Of a stretch of DNA of 5,403 bases, positions 4,771 through 5,403 are shown one piece after another. Below the pieces are notes generated by a model. It did not search any database. It saw only the letters and a list, made by a program, of their open reading frames with translations, and was not told the DNA's origin. Position numbers and translations under genes: made by a program. Source of the stretch: Thaumarchaeota archaeon S13 (GTDB lineage Archaea > Thermoproteota > Nitrososphaeria > Nitrososphaerales > Nitrosopumilaceae); assembly GCA_003724275.1 (NCBI GenBank), contig RHFA01000179.1, forward strand, positions 1-5,403, given 5' to 3'. Each line of letters starts with the position of its first letter. Position 1 is the first letter of the stretch.

Positions 4771-5256
4771 CTAGGCGCCGGGAATGCCCGCGCCGGGCGA
4801 CGTGATGAACCTTACGACGGCGGTCATGACCATCACATAGGCGAACAGCATCAGCGACGTCAGGATGATGTTCTTGTTGTCCCTGTGCTTGTCCTTTAGC
4901 GTTACGGTGTTGTGCGCAATTGCCCCGTTGTATGCGCGCACAAGCGATTTTTGCATGTCAATGTCCTCTTTTGAGCCAGCGGCAAACACGTCATATCCAG
5001 CAAAATCCATACCGCCAAACTTTATTGGCCTTGACGCCAGCATTTTTGCCCCGCACCTTATGGGGTACGCGATGGCAAACGCCAGGGCAGGAATAAACAC
5101 GATTGGCTCCCCAACAGGGCTAAACGCGTATGCAAACAGCATGACGGACACAAACGACAGGAATATCGACGCCTTGATGTCCATGTGCTGGCACAGTATG
5201 GCCAAAAGTATGTTGTGCTGCTGTAGGTACAATATGTAATTAAATCGGTTCCCCAT
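4771..5256 (-). CDS. Small three-helix membrane protein, DUF5706/SLATT-like
   Basis: 161 residues from ATG 5256, chosen because GGAGGG (5271-5266) lies 9 bases upstream and the upstream gene stops at 5258, one base before. The hydrophobic segments are at about 27-45, 49-66 and 129-151, with a polar cytosolic-type loop of about 60 residues between the second and third. Before the first helix stands LAILCQHMDIKAS (18-30); the D-x-KAS motif followed by two helices and a late third helix after a 'K..R' amphipathic stretch (121-128) resembles DUF5706 (the Pycsar membrane effector PycTM) and the related SLATT family. These act as pore-forming or membrane-damaging effectors when a nucleotide signal is sensed. 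The match is of pattern and topology only. The gene is less GC-rich than its neighbours. It could equally be a housekeeping membrane protein. Confidence 0.6.
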   Translation of the reverse strand: MGNRFNYILYLQQHNILLAILCQHMDIKASIFLSFVSVMLFAYAFSPVGEPIVFIPALAFAIAYPIRCGAKMLASRPIKFGGMDFAGYDVFAAGSKEDIDMQKSLVRAYNGAIAHNTVTLKDKHRDNKNIILTSLMLFAYVMVMTAVVRFITSPGAGIPGA

Positions 5257-5257
5257 C

Positions 5258-5403
5258 CTAGTCGTCCCTCCTAGCGCCAAACTCTGAAAACCCGTGGACC
5301 AGACCAATTTTTCCCCCTGGCAGCCACTCCGTGTTTGCCCGCCTGTCCTCCTCCTCCATGCGCAGCATCTCCTCGTAGGACGGGCCGACCATGGCGAGCC
5401 GGC
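5258..5403 (-). CDS. 3' end of an unrecognised gene, or a 44-residue small protein
   Basis: The frame is open at the window edge and ends at TAG 5260-5258. It contains an ATG at 5392 giving a 44-residue peptide, MVGPSYEEMLRMEEEDRRAN and on to GFSEFGARRDD, hydrophilic and charged with no membrane segment. The codons upstream of that ATG (R-L-A) have no stop, so it may be the tail of a longer protein. It lies one base from the ATG of the membrane protein and shares its likely mRNA, so the two probably act together. Whether 5392 is the true start depends on a TATA box at about 5422, beyond the window. No family recognised. Confidence 0.5.
   Translation of the reverse strand, partial: RLAMVGPSYEEMLRMEEEDRRANTEWLPGGKIGLVHGFSEFGARRDD
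5266..5271 (-). promoter_or_regulatory. Ribosome binding site of the membrane protein gene
   Basis: GGAGGG on the minus strand, inside the last codons of the upstream frame, ends 9 bases before the ATG at 5256. It decides this start over the longer TTG frame at 5307, and it shows that internal operon genes here use Shine-Dalgarno sites while first genes are leaderless. Confidence 0.65.

Noticed and set aside
1..5403. tRNA, rRNA and CRISPR arrays
   Set aside because: No T-loop consensus (GGTTCRAAT) on either strand, no rRNA signature and no regularly spaced repeats were found by reading.

Overview
The window is GC-rich DNA that looks archaeal. The signs are heavy use of AGG (Arg) and ATA (Ile) codons, a phosphoglycerate kinase of the archaeal type, A/T-rich TATA-like boxes standing about 30 bases before start codons (leaderless transcription), and close matches of the kinase to thaumarchaeal sequences as I remember them. 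The best guess is a high-GC member of the Nitrososphaerota (Thaumarchaeota), of the Cenarchaeum or sponge-symbiont kind. No search was run, so the taxon is an inference.

Layout. Bases 1-290 are intergenic, with a long imperfect hairpin (14-50), a terminator-like hairpin with a T run (125-156) and the TATA region of the kinase gene. Bases 291-1514 (+) encode phosphoglycerate kinase. Its reading frame has no ATG, GTG or TTG before base 528, yet the frame upstream encodes the conserved N-terminal PGK motifs. The most likely start is an ACG at 291. Bases 1515-2002 hold no convincing gene but several stable inverted repeats, one an 8-bp stem closed by a GGAA tetraloop. A TATA box at 2003 sits exactly 30 bases before an ATG (2033) that opens a 21-codon ORF. 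That ORF ends at a TAG lying in the loop of a perfect 7-bp hairpin, and the same frame then continues into a YwgA/Panacea-like gene (to 2656). A convergent intergenic region with a strong hairpin follows (2657-2800).

The right half is on the minus strand. From right to left it holds the end of an unrecognised gene (5403-5258), a small three-helix membrane protein resembling DUF5706/SLATT-type effectors (5256-4771), a phospholipase-D-superfamily protein with its own promoter (4707-3745), and a two-gene unit with its own promoter. That unit is a protein made of two DUF5678-like repeats (3705-3193), overlapping by 7 bases a retropepsin-like (clan AA) aspartic protease (3199-2801).

How the parts fit. 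PGK belongs to central carbon metabolism. The rest is accessory in character. The repeat protein and the protease are translationally linked and probably work together, perhaps as partner or substrate and peptidase. The membrane protein, the PLD-like nuclease and the YwgA-like protein belong to families often met in defence or stress islands, but nothing here proves a defence system. The items most worth a second look are the missing PGK start codon, the amber stop in a hairpin loop before the YwgA-like gene, the DUF5678-protease pair, and the membrane protein/PLD neighbourhood.
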